From Siphonodentalium dalli (taxonomy: Eukaryota > Mollusca > Scaphopoda > Gadilida > Siphonodentaliidae), in the NCBI GenBank assembly GCA_032622095.1, contig CP136061.1, positions 128,846,754-128,910,753 on the forward strand: DNA of 64,000 nucleotides, written 5' to 3'. Shown here piece by piece: positions 33,504-46,100 of this stretch. How positions within the stretch are numbered: the stretch's first letter is position 1; each line of letters starts with the position of its first letter. The notes beneath the pieces are model-generated. The model did no database searches, had not been told where the DNA came from, and saw nothing but the letters and a program-made list of their open reading frames with translations. A program made the translations under genes and the position numbers.

Positions 33504-34265
33504 AATAATGACTCAGATGCAGACAATAAGTTGGCATGAATGCATGTTTCACTCCAAGAGGCATAACTCTGCAAAAATGGATGGAGGAAACCCATTCCAT
33601 GTGCGTTATCCTTTGTCTCATGCATAATCTGCATACTATTAAAGATCATTTGAATTTGACCACCGACGACTGAGATATAGAGCGCCAAAGTTTGGATAGA
33701 CACATACAGATTTATGGACAGATGTACGGAACCCATTTCTGTATATAGGACTCCTAGCCAATACAATTATTTTTCATATTTGTTCAACAGGTATTTTGGA
33801 ATGAGTTTGACTTGTGAGTAAAGTTAATTTTTGTTGTAATACAGATTGCAGATGGTCAAATCCAATTGACTGGCTTTATATTGGGTGGATTTTAAAAAGC
33901 AGGGGTTAAACTTTAAAACAGTTTAGTAAATATGGCTGCTTGACATCTTGTTAAAAAACTCACAATGATTGCAATAGAAAGACAATTTATAGGCAGAAAG
34001 ACAAATAAGATCATGTGAGAGAGAGAGAGAGAAAGAGAGAGAGTCAGATAAGAATAATTGTTTAATTGAATCTCACGTTAGGTGGGTTATTATCGGGCAA
34101 TGATGTGCTGTGTATGGAAGCAAACTCAACCGAGATATACATTCAACGAGTCAATAGAATGTGTAAATAACTGTACAAATAACCTACAAATTAAGTAACT
34201 TTACAATGATAATGGGAACAAAGATAATGCAACATGAAATATAACTATAAATTTCCTCTAGCACT
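33504..34265. other. Non-coding stretch
   Basis: No supported exon. A GAGAGAGA tract lies near 34,018-34,042. Confidence 0.35.
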
Positions 34266-34269
34266 GGAT

Positions 34270-34740
34270 TGAGGGCACTCCTTTATGGACATTGATACAC
34301 CATTTAATAATGCTGAATTGGTCACTCACCGGTTTTTTGTAATAAAGGTACCCAGGTTCTGAACATTGTGATAAACATACCCAGGTTGGGAAAAAAATCG
34401 TGATAAAGGTACCCAGGTTCATCTGTGGTCGACGGGGTATTTTTGTGTTACCCTGGAGGACAACATATCAATGGATACGTTAGTTGATATACCTCATCAG
34501 GACTACATCCTTTCAATTTAGAGCAGTTCAAACCTGAAAGCAACTGCGTAAAACAAAACAAATTTCCAGAAAAGACATTTAAATCTCATTTAGTTTGAGA
34601 TTCGATGAACATGGGTACCTTTATCACATTTTTCCCAACCTGGGTACCTTTATCACAATTTTCAGAAGCTGGGTACCTTTTTCGTAAAATAACGGTGAAA
34701 GCGACCAATTCAGCTTTAATAAGGAGTCCCACTTCCTGGT
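34270..34740. mobile_element. Foldback element with GGTACCCAGGTT repeats
   Basis: The left arm (about 34,270-34,440) has CTGAATTGGTCACTCACCGG and three GGTACCCAGGTT-like motifs. The right arm (about 34,600-34,740) has three AACCTGGGTACCTTTATCAC-like motifs and CGACCAATTCAGCTTTAAT. The spacer is about 160 bp. Confidence 0.75.
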
Positions 34741-35060
34741 TAATTTTACAAAGAAAATATAATGGAAACTGGATGACCCGCCCCAAAAAATACCCACCTC
34801 AGCAATAGTATAGACCACAGAAAAGTGTTTCATTCTGTATTTTGTTTGTACCAAAAGGATGACAAACTTACCATTAGATGAATAATTATATAATGTGCAA
34901 GCAACTTTATACAGGTTATAAATAAATTATTTATTAAATATGTCATTTTGTCAGGGCATGAAATAATTTGTTCAATTTACTATTGAATTCCGGTCTTTGT
35001 CTTTGGGCATACAATGCGTTTGTTGTAACATTTAACAAACGACTTCATACTACGATTGTC

Positions 35061-35155
35061 ATGGGCAGCTCGCACACAAACCAAGTACCTGGCTCAGAGC
35101 AGAAATGCTCAATCAGGAGTTGCACCACAGTAACTGACTACATGTCCGTTACAAG
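35061..35155 (+). CDS. Candidate first coding exon (low confidence)
   Basis: ATG in a favourable context (GTCATGG) opens 31 codons starting MGSSHTNQVPGSEQKC and stops at a splice-donor-like ACAAG|GTAATT, leaving two bases for the next codon. The MGSS start could be an N-myristoylation site. No matching acceptor exon in the same phase was found downstream, and the protein is not recognised, so this may be chance. A transcript or cross-species alignment would decide it. Confidence 0.25.
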
Positions 35156-35700
35156 GTAATTATTACTCAATGCATTTAAACTAATTACAGTACTGTCAAA
35201 TGCATTTAACCCTTTCAATGCTGGCTCCCTGCACTGAGTGAGCCCTGTACCCTGAGCTTCTAGGATGTTTTCTACTATATTATAACAACTATATACCTGA
35301 TGTTATTAATTTTGTAAATGCACTATCGATTGAACTCCATGATGATGTTTTTTTTTATCAATAATCATGTTTTGAAACAAAAACTAGGTGCGACTTGTGT
35401 TTAAAATGAGAAATCTGCAGAAAATGGCGAAAAGCGAGGTTTTCATTTAGTAACCCCGCCCCCTATAAACCACCTAAATCGGTGTCATAAATGCCAAGAT
35501 GGACAATTAGTGTGCGAACATTGACCATTTTTGTAAAGGTATTCATGCCAAAAAAGGCATTTAAACGACATTTCAAAACTTTAAAACTGTCACATGGTCT
35601 TTTAGTCACCTCAATTGGTGCCAAAATTGGCTATTAGTCACTCATGCAACATGGAAGTAAGTAAACCTTAACCACTGAGTGACATTCAATGTATGACAAC

Positions 35701-36524
35701 CAGACCTGTTAACCTCACAAAATATTTTCCGGGAGATTCGTCACGATTTTCCGTGAGATTGTGGTCATCATCCGGGAGATTTAAAGAAATTTTATTCCTT
35801 CAGATTCCTTTTGCATTTTCATAATTTTGACAAAATTAAAAAAAAAAATATGATCAGCTATCACACAGAAACTTGCAAGTTTGATGGCAAATTAACAAAT
35901 ATTCTTAAGAAAAACATTTACTGTGTAGTTTTTACTTTTATTGTCTCATTTATAGAGGATATAACGTAAGCTATCGGAGTTCGTATATCAATATTAAACT
36001 GTAAACTACTTTCGATTTCATTTATATCTCGCGAGATTTCAAATGTCACATTAAAAAGTACAACTCAGGAACGGATTCCGAAAGTTTAAAGCCAGAACAT
36101 GTGCTTCTTTTGAATTTTATCAGACCAATAAACTTTAATCATGGTAGTTTCATATAACCTCAGGGCTTATGGTTGCTAATTGAGAACAGGTCACCTTTGC
36201 TCTGTCTGGTGATCCCATTCAATAGAAGTTAGGTGTTTGTTGTTTTATTGTCCGGTGCCCCTGCTGTGTTTAACAATGTTGATATTATGACCCCAGATTA
36301 AGCTAGATTAATCATGGGTGTTAATTGCCACAACGATGTCACAGTCCGATATCAGGGATGTGTTGATAGCCTTCTACTGGTCAAATAGATAAAATAAAGA
36401 GATTATTTTTTGTGATTCTCTACAGCAGCTGAATCCGGGAGATTGTCATGCCTGTCCGGGAGTGCGGGAGATCGGGCTCAAATCCGGGGGTCTCCCGCAC
36501 AATCCGGGAGGGTTAACAGGTCTG
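35701..36524. mobile_element. hAT-like non-autonomous element, 824 bp
   Basis: Terminal repeats CAGACCTGTTAACC and GGTTAACAGGTCTG are flanked by a perfect 8-bp duplication ATGACAAC (35693-35700 and 36525-36532), the hallmark of hAT elements. Subterminal CCGGGAGATT motifs recur at both ends. No transposase remains. Confidence 0.9.
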
Positions 36525-36788
36525 ATGACAACAATAAAACCAATGTCAATATTCCAAAATTTCACTGATTCTAGAATCTAATCATCCATTGGCTGTCACC
36601 AGTGTTGATGGACAGGTGCTCTATATAATTTTATCGATAACATAAACAAAAAGCATGTGGGTTTATGTAAATATTTTTGCATTATGGGTTACGCGATGTT
36701 GACTTTATGCAACTATTTTTGCATTATGTGGTGAAAGTGTTAATAAATTGATTAATAATTACTACTTTGAAATCACTTTCTTTCTCAA

Positions 36789-37012
36789 CCCTTTAAGTGC
36801 CAGGTCCGATTTTTGTATCAAGCCATATACCCTGTGCCAATGCATTCTGTTATATATGCGAGTCGACCATAGGTCGCCTTGCATATATAAGAGAATGCAT
36901 TGGCCTAAAAATTTTTTTTTTTTAACAATTTTAATAATTTATTCTTATATTCTTTAACAGACTTATTTTGTAGGTTTAGGGCCGATGAGATCGGCCCCTG
37001 GCACTCAAAGGG
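36789..37012 (+). mobile_element. CCCTTTGAGTGCCAGG foldback MITE, copy 2
   Basis: Starts CCCTTTAAGTGCCAGG and ends CCTGGCACTCAAAGGG before TTAA 37013-37016. The left flank reads TCAA instead of TTAA. Internal hairpin GCATTCTGTTATATATGCGA. Confidence 0.85.
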
Positions 37013-37016
37013 TTAA

Positions 37017-37248
37017 CCCTTTGAGTGCCAGGGGCCGATCTAATCGGCCCTAAACCTACACAATAAGTCTGTTAAAGAATATAATAAAATATATTAAAAT
37101 TGTAAAAAATAAAAAAAAATAAAAAATTGTTAGGCCAATGCATTCTCTTATATATGCGAGGCGACCTATGGTCGACTCGCATATATAAGAGAATGCATTG
37201 GCACAGGGTATATGGGTTGATACAAAAATCGGCCTGGCACTCAAAGGG
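37017..37248 (-). mobile_element. CCCTTTGAGTGCCAGG foldback MITE, copy 3 (inverted neighbour)
   Basis: Directly follows copy 2 in opposite orientation, sharing the single TTAA at 37013-37016. The right flank is TTAA 37249-37252. The GCCCCTGG ends face each other. Confidence 0.85.
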
Positions 37249-37463
37249 TTAATTAAAGCATCTTGCTGTTGTGTGGGATTATTCTAAAGATAATTAGCTG
37301 CTCAAACCAGTACCAGACGGAACTAAACAAAAACTGTTCATATGAAATGGAAACCATATACAAATAAATATTATTACATGGAACATATAGGACAAACAAT
37401 GAGGTGATGTGATGAGGTGATTTATAACATACACACCAATCTCACAACCTTTCATAATCAACC

Positions 37464-37843
37464 AAGCCTGCAATTAGTGTGTCTGTCATTTGCAGTATGA
37501 GGTCCCCAGAGGGTGAATTTTAAATAGTGATGCTATCCCCCACAATGGGCTAGTGTCACCAAATTCACCTTCTGGGGACCTCATTCTGCTTAGGCCTCAT
37601 CTGGGAAATATCTATAGCCTCAAATTAACATTGTTAGTTACTTTTTCCCTTCTGGGAAGTTTCTATATCCCCTAACTTGCAGAAGATAAAATGCATAATC
37701 AAGGTGACGAATGGGTGAACATCACCAAACTGGGGAACTTCAATCTGATCCTAGGTCTCCTGTAGGAGTTGAGACCTAAGCAGAAATTTACCCTCTGGGG
37801 ACCTCATTCTGCTAATGACAGACACACTATTTGCAGACTTGTA
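37464..37843. mobile_element. Best-preserved copy of the AGTGTGTCTGTCATTTGCAG repeat family
   Basis: CAAGCCTGCAATTAGTGTGT (from 37,464) and ACACACTATTTGCAGACTTG (ending near 37,843) are inverted. Inside each end is GAGGTCCCCAGAGGGTGAAT or its complement. Two internal stem motifs (AGCATCACC and CTTCTGGGAAGT) match other copies. Non-coding, likely a MITE; superfamily unknown. Confidence 0.75.
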
Positions 37844-39192
37844 ATCAACACACATCACTTTGCTATCTTATATACTATACATATGTAAAAACAATCACTT
37901 AAAATGGCATATCTTGTTCCTAGCTCTATGTGCGGTACAATGAGAGTGTAAATATATTTGTGCTAACATCATTGGGTCAACTCTAATTTGTACTACAACA
38001 AACCACATTTTCAACTATACATGTATTACACGACATACATGTATGTCTAAACTGATAAAAGGCATCAAGAGAACAGAGGTACCCCTGAGTCCTGAGCGTA
38101 CTACTCTGTATGCCAATTGTAGATGTGCATTTTCTTGAGGAAAAGTTTTAGTCTCAAATATGCATAAAGTTTGGAACTCTACATTACAAAAACATGGATG
38201 TCATTTTAAGATATTATAACGGCTTAGCTCCCACCATTTAATATATATATATATATATATATGCAAATATCACCATTTTATAACTTCAAACTAACTTCTG
38301 GCAGATGCAAAATTTCCGTAGGTATGAAAACGAAAATATCAACTTACCATCACTGGCACAGATTGAAATCGAAAAGCTGTCCACGGAATATAATGGTACT
38401 GCCGAAGAATTCTACAATATATTAACAATAAATTGGCAATACTCCTCACATGGTGAGGGAGTAAACATGGGGATTTTCCTCCCAAAACATACAGAATCTA
38501 TCATGTCATGTCAGTGTTTGATCACATTTGAGAGACAGGTTCTGGTGAGATAATATGGCTATATCTTGATAGAAACAGCTGAATATTTAATCAGGCCTAC
38601 AGGTTTCAAAACTAAGGTGAGAATTAGTTATCGCGAGACCTGCATTTATAAAACTATGGCATGACCTGTTTTTCGTTTGCTACATTTGAATTTTGAGATA
38701 ACCTCCAGGCGAACTGAACGGTTGTTCGCCTCAAATTTGCAGGCCTGCATTTTGACCTGATAATGAACATGACCACTTAGAGGAAGTCAATTTAAGATGA
38801 TATATCATTAAATAATAAGAATTCATCTTTTGGTCTGAATCTAATTTAACTGCTAACAAAACTGACTAATTTTGCACTGAAAATGGCAAGTTATTCAATA
38901 TCTACTATCTCTTGTAATCTGAGTATTTTATAATAATTTATTCACACCATCTAACTCTCTTATGTCTAAGATATAATAAGCCCCGTGAAGCTATTGAGTA
39001 TTCAATTCAAATTTCAATTGGATTTAAAACATGAAGATTTGAACATCACAATGAACTTTTAGTGCACCTTCAATTACAGAATACTGTACTAGTAATAAGG
39101 TAGTTAAACAAAACTCTAATCATCTATAAATTAAAGAAACAGTTCTTGACATAAAGTTGAAAATAACAAGTTAAATTTTTAGTTGGAAGTTT
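37844..39192. other. Mostly non-coding; one unrecognised 82-codon frame
   Basis: An 82-codon plus-strand frame at 38,305-38,553 (includes NINLPSLAQIEIEKL) follows an acceptor-like CTTCTGGCAG and contains donor-like GTGAG sites. It is not recognised and no partner exon was found, so it is not called as a gene. An (AT)n tract lies at 38,240-38,262. Confidence 0.3.
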
Positions 39193-39196
39193 TTAA

Positions 39197-39422
39197 AGGG
39201 GGACTGCACCCTAAAACTGGCCATTTATGGGACCGTGGGACTCTATGAACGATGCAAATAACATAGTAATTATAATTACCATGTTTTTTGCATCATTCAT
39301 GGAGCATATGAGTGTATTTTGCACTCATCCATGCCTCAAATTCATTCATTTGTTGCATATATTCTGTTGAGTATAAAAGGAGATGGTCCCACAAATGGCC
39401 GGATTAAGTGTAGAATACCCCT
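39197..39422. mobile_element. TTAA-flanked 226-bp MITE
   Basis: TTAA at 39193-39196 and 39423-39426. Ends AGGGGGACTGCACCCT and GTAGAATACCCCT are followed inward by GGCCATTTATGGGACC and GGTCCCACAAATGGCC. A central inverted repeat ACCATGTTTTTTGCATC is also present. Confidence 0.8.
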
Positions 39423-39925
39423 TTAACACAACCGGACCCTAATTATTCCAGATTCAAAATCTATATGATTTGATATTTTTTGAATAGTTAGATTTGATTG
39501 CAGTGAAATTGTTTCCAAATTTTATTTGAATGGAAGTTTGAGAATCTGAGGGCCTTATTTGAGTCGGAACCAAGTCAGCTAAGAAGATAGTGATTTTGAC
39601 ACACAAAGCAAGTGACATTCTACAAAGCACCGGACATATTATGAAGTGAGAGGTTCACATGAAGCACGCACACACAACACAGATACAAACACGCACACTT
39701 CACCAAAAACACGCCTACAATCAGTACAAAATGGCACCGTAAAGCACACGACAAACATTCATGGACTGAAAATTCTATCACAAATTTCGTCCTGTTACTG
39801 CCTGTTAGAGCATCAACAAGACAGACAACTTCATAACTTACGGTTGAAACATTTCAATGTGAACGATCAACCTGTACTCAAAGAGAGAAAGGGGCAGAAT
39901 GTTTTAACCCTTTCTTTGCTAAATA

Positions 39926-40029
39926 CAGTAATGCCCCAAATAATCGACTCCTTAACCACAACAGAATTACAGGTAATATTACCCGCAATTCTGATGTGGT
40001 TAAGGAGTCAATTATTTAGGGCATTACTG
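39926..40029. mobile_element. Short palindromic MITE of the palindrome-core family
   Basis: CAGTAATGCCCCAAATAATC and its complement ending GGGCATTACTG are flanked by TA on both sides. It is 104 bp and lacks the inner GGAAAGCTCTC part. Confidence 0.85.
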
Positions 40030-41030
40030 TACTCATTTACAAGTAGTTCCCTTAGAACATGTTCAAATAAGTTCAACAAAAGGCCATGAAGCTGTTTGTT
40101 GAACTTATTATCTATACATTTCCAACCAATGAATATAAATCCTTCTGTACTTGTATTATCTGTCGTCTGCTCTTATTTCTTCAACATTCCTCCAGATGAA
40201 CAATAGACCATTCCAATGTATACTTTTATAACTGATTGGGAAAATCTGTTAGTAATGAAAGGATCAAAATTAGTATCGTATAGCATTGAAAAGCTTACTT
40301 GAAATAGATTCCATATTAGAATGTAACTGTTTGCAGGAAATGTTATTTTAGGTTTTACACCAATGGTTTAATTATAAATACAGAGAATAGTTATTCCAGT
40401 GACTTTGTAAGTTTGGTGTCACTGGCATTTAACACCTGGTGGAAACATCCCATCAATATCTGGCTACAAATTCTGTAGTCATAAAATTAGAAAGAGCAGA
40501 ACTCAAGCAAACAGTAACTTTTCTAACTAGAAGATTAGAGAAAGATAAACAATTTTTTTTTAGCATGATCAACTGCTTACTGATATCATTCTGGCCATCT
40601 GTTCGGAATGAGTTTTCCAATGACGATTGGCTGAAATTTTGAACCTTTTGAACACATTCCTTAATGGACAATGGAAAACTATTATACATGTGGTAATCTT
40701 CCATTGTCAACTGATGGCATTATCTGATAACAGTCTTCAGACATATCTCGATAAAAGACAAAATAATAAAATAAACAGTGTTTCAGATATTATTATGTTA
40801 TTGATGGTTTAATATGAGAAAGCGTCACTCTGCCGCACTCATGAAATCATTTGCAACAAATGATGATAAAATGTGAAAAGTTCATCAACTCAATGAATTA
40901 TGAGTAATATTAGCACTGAACTCACTGTTACATAATTCAATTAATTGCCTTTCCACTCACTGCCTTGTCATAGAGCACGAAAATGCATATCCTCATACAA
41001 ATATTTTATGAAAAGTTTCTCCCAACTTCT
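40030..41030. other. Non-coding stretch
   Basis: No supported gene or repeat. The neighbouring open frame 39,646-40,089 runs into the MITE and is not convincing. Confidence 0.35.
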
Positions 41031-41032
41031 AA

Positions 41033-41205
41033 TATGCTCATACACTGTAAAAATGCAGGGTTTTATATGCTCATACACTGTAAAAATGCAGTGTTTTATA
41101 TGCTCATACACTGTAAAAATGAAGTGTTTTATATGCTCGTAAACTGTAAAGAATGCAGTGTTTTATATGTTAATACACTGTAAAAACAGTGCTTCATATG
41201 CTTAT
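41033..41205. repeat. 34-bp tandem repeat, about 5 units
   Basis: The unit TATGCTCATACACTGTAAAA followed by ATGCAGTGTTT repeats about five times with increasing divergence to the right. Confidence 0.85.
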
Positions 41206-41832
41206 ACACTTTACACTTTGACCATTAATGTAACCCTTTAATTAATTGGGTTCATTTATTAAGTTATAGGAATAGAACTTGAGCAAATTCGCGACATTGA
41301 TAGTTATAAAAATGATAAACTAATATTATTTCTTCCTTATATAATTTGTTTTTTCATTCAGCTACTCAAAATGTGATTAGCCTAACTAGTTTTGTTTATT
41401 AGGCCCACATGATTATGAGAGACTGGCTACAAATGTGATCACCCTTGAAAAGATAGCTACACTTTTGAGCGATTTGATAAGCTGGCTGTGAATGTGATCG
41501 ATGCCTTGTGACAATGACCCCATCAGCTTAATTAACTGGATACCCACTGACAGATAGTTGCTTGATTCCAATTCATTCATATGCCAGCTAATATGCTTAA
41601 CATACTTGGTCTATTTTAAAAACTTATTATATGAGTTTCCCTACAAATGAATGAATGGGAATTCATAAGCTATTTCTCTACCTGTCATCTGCTCAGATTA
41701 TCTGAATATTCAAAAATATGAAAATTAGACCATTCCAACTAATATGATTATAACTGAATGGGAGTATTCATTCAGAGCTCATAATGACTATGCCGCCTTT
41801 TTTGTTGTAGACACCCCATCACAGCCAACATA

Positions 41833-41975
41833 CAGTAATGCCCTAATTAATCGACTCTTTAACCACAGCAGAATTATGGGTACTTTTCAGGATTTAGTCA
41901 TATTTCCGACTAAATCCTGAAAAGTTACCCATAATTCTGCTGTGGTTAAAGAGTCGATTAATTAGATCATTACTG
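41833..41975. mobile_element. Palindromic MITE of the palindrome-core family
   Basis: TA|CAGTAATGCCCTAATTAATC ... GATCATTACTG|TA, 143 bp. Arms reach only to the CCTGAAAAGTTACCC motif. Confidence 0.9.
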
Positions 41976-42589
41976 TAGTCATCTCAATCATTGTTCTTCA
42001 GTTGCATGATACAATCGTTGTGTGGTTATAGAGTTTCTGAATTGTCTGCAATCATTTTACAGAAAACGTTAATAGAGAAAAATATATTCATCTTAGAACA
42101 TACAAAATAATTTATACACAGGCATAATAAATAAAATTCATTGGGTTGAAGTTTCAAATAATTAACCTTACTGCAATTAAAAGATTATCACATGCTGATG
42201 ATACTCTCAGAACTAAAATATTTACTGGAAGAGGGATTATAATTTAGTTGGTAGTGGGGGAGAGGAACGATTAGTAACTAATATGGAAGAAATTGTCCCC
42301 AATTTGACATACTAGCATTATGCCATTGAAATAAAACTCCTCTTTTCTGAGGCAATTTAAGATTATTTTTTATCATGCGGCATGAATGGGGCAGCTGACA
42401 TTGTTTTTAAATGATAGAGTTTTTTAAAAAGTTTTCTGGGTCTATTCGCAAACTCAAATAAATCTGAGAAATTTTAAAACAAAATTGCAGACAACTTACT
42501 AGTCTTAGGAAATGGAATAATTTGACCCTCATGTTATCTTTAATTTCAAGGTAACACTTTTTTGACAATTTCATAGTTTCTTTGATTAA

Positions 42590-42844
42590 CCCTTTCATGA
42601 CAGGAGCTGCGCTGGTGCAGCATTAAAGATCCTGTGCCAGTGCATTCTCTTATATATGTGAGTCTCCCATAGGGAGCATTGCATATATAAGAGAATACAC
42701 TGGCTTACAAGGTAAAGGTAAATCTTGTTAGGCCAATGTATTCTGTTATATATGCAAGGCTCCCTATGGAAGAATCATATATATAAGAGAATGCATTGGC
42801 ACAGAGTTTTCGCAAAATTTCAGTAAGCACCATTCATGGAAGGG
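42590..42844. mobile_element. TTAA-flanked foldback MITE, CATGACAGGAGC variant
   Basis: TTAA 42586-42589 and 42845-42848. Ends are CCCTTTCATGACAGGAGC and an imperfect complement. It holds two internal hairpins built from GCATTCTCTTATATATG-type stems (about 42,640-42,705 and 42,735-42,800). Confidence 0.8.
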
Positions 42845-43084
42845 TTAACGTCCAGTAGTATGCAAAAGAAAACTGTCAATGTTGGCCGATTGGGCAAGAC
42901 AGATGGCGTCAATCAGATGACAAAATTCCAATGTCTGTTGAAAGGGTGAAACAGAGCACAAAATGACAAGGTCCGCTAAATCAGTGGAACTGTCATTGTT
43001 ATGATAGCGGGTACATGATTCTGAATGAGTGGTGTGGTGATAATGGAGAAGAGGAGTTATTAAGGCACCAGTAGTTGTCTGTTT

Positions 43085-43186
43085 CTATAGTGACGATGTG
43101 GCTGTGAGTTCGGACAGCATTGGATACATCGCTAGCAGAATCCCGAATAACAGCATCAGCAGTGGTATGGATGACAAGAACGAAAC
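43085..43186 (-). CDS. Terminal exon: C-terminal membrane anchor
   Basis: Acceptor CTCTTTCAG|GTTTCG, then 33 codons and TAG (43,087-43,085). It encodes VSFLSS then the hydrophobic anchor, ending ELTATSSL. Phase 0 start matches the upstream exon. Confidence 0.8.
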   Translation of the reverse strand, partial: VSFLSSIPLLMLLFGILLAMYPMLSELTATSSL

Positions 43187-46100
43187 CTGAAAGAGTAAAC
43201 TATGCTTGAAACTTTGAACCTGTGGAAACTCTAGTTTTTTATGAGAACAAAAGAATATAAGAGTCTATATTTCAAGATGGATATCTCTTCCTATGCTTTA
43301 TATAGTTTCCGAGGTATAAAATAATAAATATGAGTTGAAGAGATCTGTCCGGAAACGCTTATATCAATTAATATTGATTTTATATCAATATTTCTCAAGT
43401 AATGCGATAATCAATTGGGACATAGTTTCGTTACTATTTTAGAACAGACTGTCATTAAACATTCAGGTGATCTCAGATAGTGATATAGTTCTACCACTTG
43501 CTATGCTCCGACCGTTGTCGTAAGCCATAAAATGTCCCAAAATAATCTGACATATGTATTATACCATAAAATTTGAAATAAAATCAATATTAACTGATAG
43601 AATCATTTCCAGACAGGGGTCATCAATTCATATTTATTATTTTATACCCAGGAAACTATATAAAACTTATGTGGGAAGAGATAGACCATCTTTAATATAT
43701 AATTTTCAATCAGTCTGTATAAACATACAGTAATGCCCTAAGTAATCGACCCCTTAAACCACAGCAGAATTATGGGTAACTTTTCAGGATTTAGTTGGAA
43801 ATATGGCTTGTTGCCATTCATCGGAAAGCTCTCCCCGAGCATTACTGTACATTCAGAGTCATCCTGACCTGCTGAGTCTATCATAGTCTTGTCGATTTTC
43901 ATTTCTGGTAAGAGGTCACTCCACATCACACTGTATTATGTTAATCATTTCGATCGGACACTTTGATCTTAGAGCAAGTTCTGATTGGCACTAATGACAC
44001 AGAAACCCGTAGTTCGGAAATAGAAACTCAAAAACAGGTAACCAGACACACTAGCATTATATCTGTTCACCTTAAGTTTACCTTCTATATAATATATTTC
44101 TTTATATTTCTAAGAGTTATTTTCCTTGATTTCTCGAGTGATTATAAACAATAATTTCACTTGAGAATTATGTCACTTTAACTAGCTCGTTATCAATTCA
44201 TACGCACTATCAAAATGTGTCTTCGGTATAATGGTGGTATTATTCGTATTTCTGGTAAATCAGATGTTTATAGTGGAATATAATAAACAGAATCACTTGA
44301 TTGAACTGGGGACGTGTTGGTACAATGTCCCTGCCTCTCATGAATTATTTAACGTCACATTGGTTCATGCATTTGGATCTATACATGTGTTCACTTACAA
44401 ATAGGTCCGTATACAGGATTACAACTTTTTCACTTTACGAACCACTTGACCAACCGAGCTAATTAACTTTAAATAAACAGATTTTCGGCAGTCAACAAGC
44501 CTATTTTATGGTCTAACCTTGACCAAAATGCAGTTGCATCAAATATGCAAACATAGATGGAAAACAATGGTCAAAATTACAATGAAACAAGATGCTCCAA
44601 TTTAGGGATTGTGTTGTATAAACATATAACAAGAGTTTTGATATATTTTTTTTGCAGTGTCAATAAAAACGTTGATATCCAATGCAGCGGGGCCTGTGAA
44701 ACAAAAAACTTTTTTTATTTGGCCTTATACAAATTAATAAGGAAAAAGAAATATTAATATATGAAATGAATGTAGTTTGAGTGTGTTTTATTGTGGCCGT
44801 TTAGTGTGAACTGTGAAAGACCCCAATGGCCACAGCACTATACCCTTCAATAAAACACATTCAAACTACACTCATTTCTAAAATGACGTACCATTTTACT
44901 CCTGTCGGACAGCTGCCTGTAATCACACTCCATATGCTTCACCGTCTCTGTTAGACCAGCTACCTCACCCTGATAATGAGTGCATTTCTCTTTTAATTTC
45001 ACTATATCTTGGTCAGAGACGTCAAGCTGTAATGAATGCAGAGAATACAGCTACAATACTTAATCCGAACCAGAAAAGGGGCATAGAATTGACCAAGGAA
45101 CAAAGCAATCAGGTAACATCAACTTAAAGGCATGGATGGCCTTTGTTGTGGGCTATAGTTTAGAAATAACAGTTACCAAATTATGATAATTCCTCAAGAA
45201 TATACTAATAGTATAGTATAATGATCATATTGCAATATTATCCACAAAACTCACTTTGTGTGAGAGAAAATGCAGTTCAATTGTTATGTTTTTTGTGAAA
45301 AGCATGTTAGTTATTTAATCAGCAGAGTCACAAAGTGATCCATAGATTTCTAGAAATCGTCGGCTATTGTCTCGAATCTTCAACGTAAACAACAACCACA
45401 TGTTTGCACAACACAAGATTAAACTTCCATCAAGCTGGTTCTGGGGCAAAATTTGCTGTATATAATTTCCCCTTCACTGGATTTATTATAAACTCAAAAG
45501 GCAGTTGCCACGTAGCGAAAAAAATGTATAATAAACATAAATAAACAAGAAAGGAATGATATAATGATAAACACACTCTATTCTGTTTGTGCTGTTGAGA
45601 TGGCATGCTACTGCATAATCTCCTAGGTTAGATGTGCGTGCTTTTTATGATGATTGTAAATATTCCTTATTTTGTGTGTGACGTTATATATATGGTATTT
45701 ATAACATGCGTGTGCAACCTACAACTTATGAGCGACAATTATATCATCATAAATTCCTTATTTGGTGTGTGACGTAAATACAAACTGGATTAGTAAAATT
45801 TAATTTTGTTTGCAAAAACAATTCTATTAGGTACACATTTTCTGTCTGATCGTTCCCCGATGAAGTAACGTAGCTGGATTTTGAAATGCCAAAGGGAAGT
45901 ATGGGTCGATTAAAATTAGACTTGTTGTGATTTGAATGAGATTTCTCTGCATGCCACCTTGAACAAATTGAACTCTGCCTTCCACTGCGGCCTCTATAAA
46001 CAACGGGAAATCTTCGTCTGACTTCGGCTAGCTCAGAGTGTTTGTTTATAATCGGATGGTTCTGTAACATTATATGGTGTTTGTTAACATAACAAAGTGA

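Noticed and set aside
38305-38553. 82-codon frame with an acceptor-like upstream sequence
   Set aside because: No family recognised and no phase-compatible neighbour exon found; kept only as a note in the gap entry.
39646-40089. 147-codon plus-strand frame
   Set aside because: It runs through a palindromic MITE (39,926-40,029), so at least its end is not genic; the first part is not recognised.
45747-46070. 107-codon minus-strand frame in the coiled-coil gene intron
   Set aside because: Flanking exons already join in phase 0 without it, it lies beside a diverged MITE, and the protein is not recognised.
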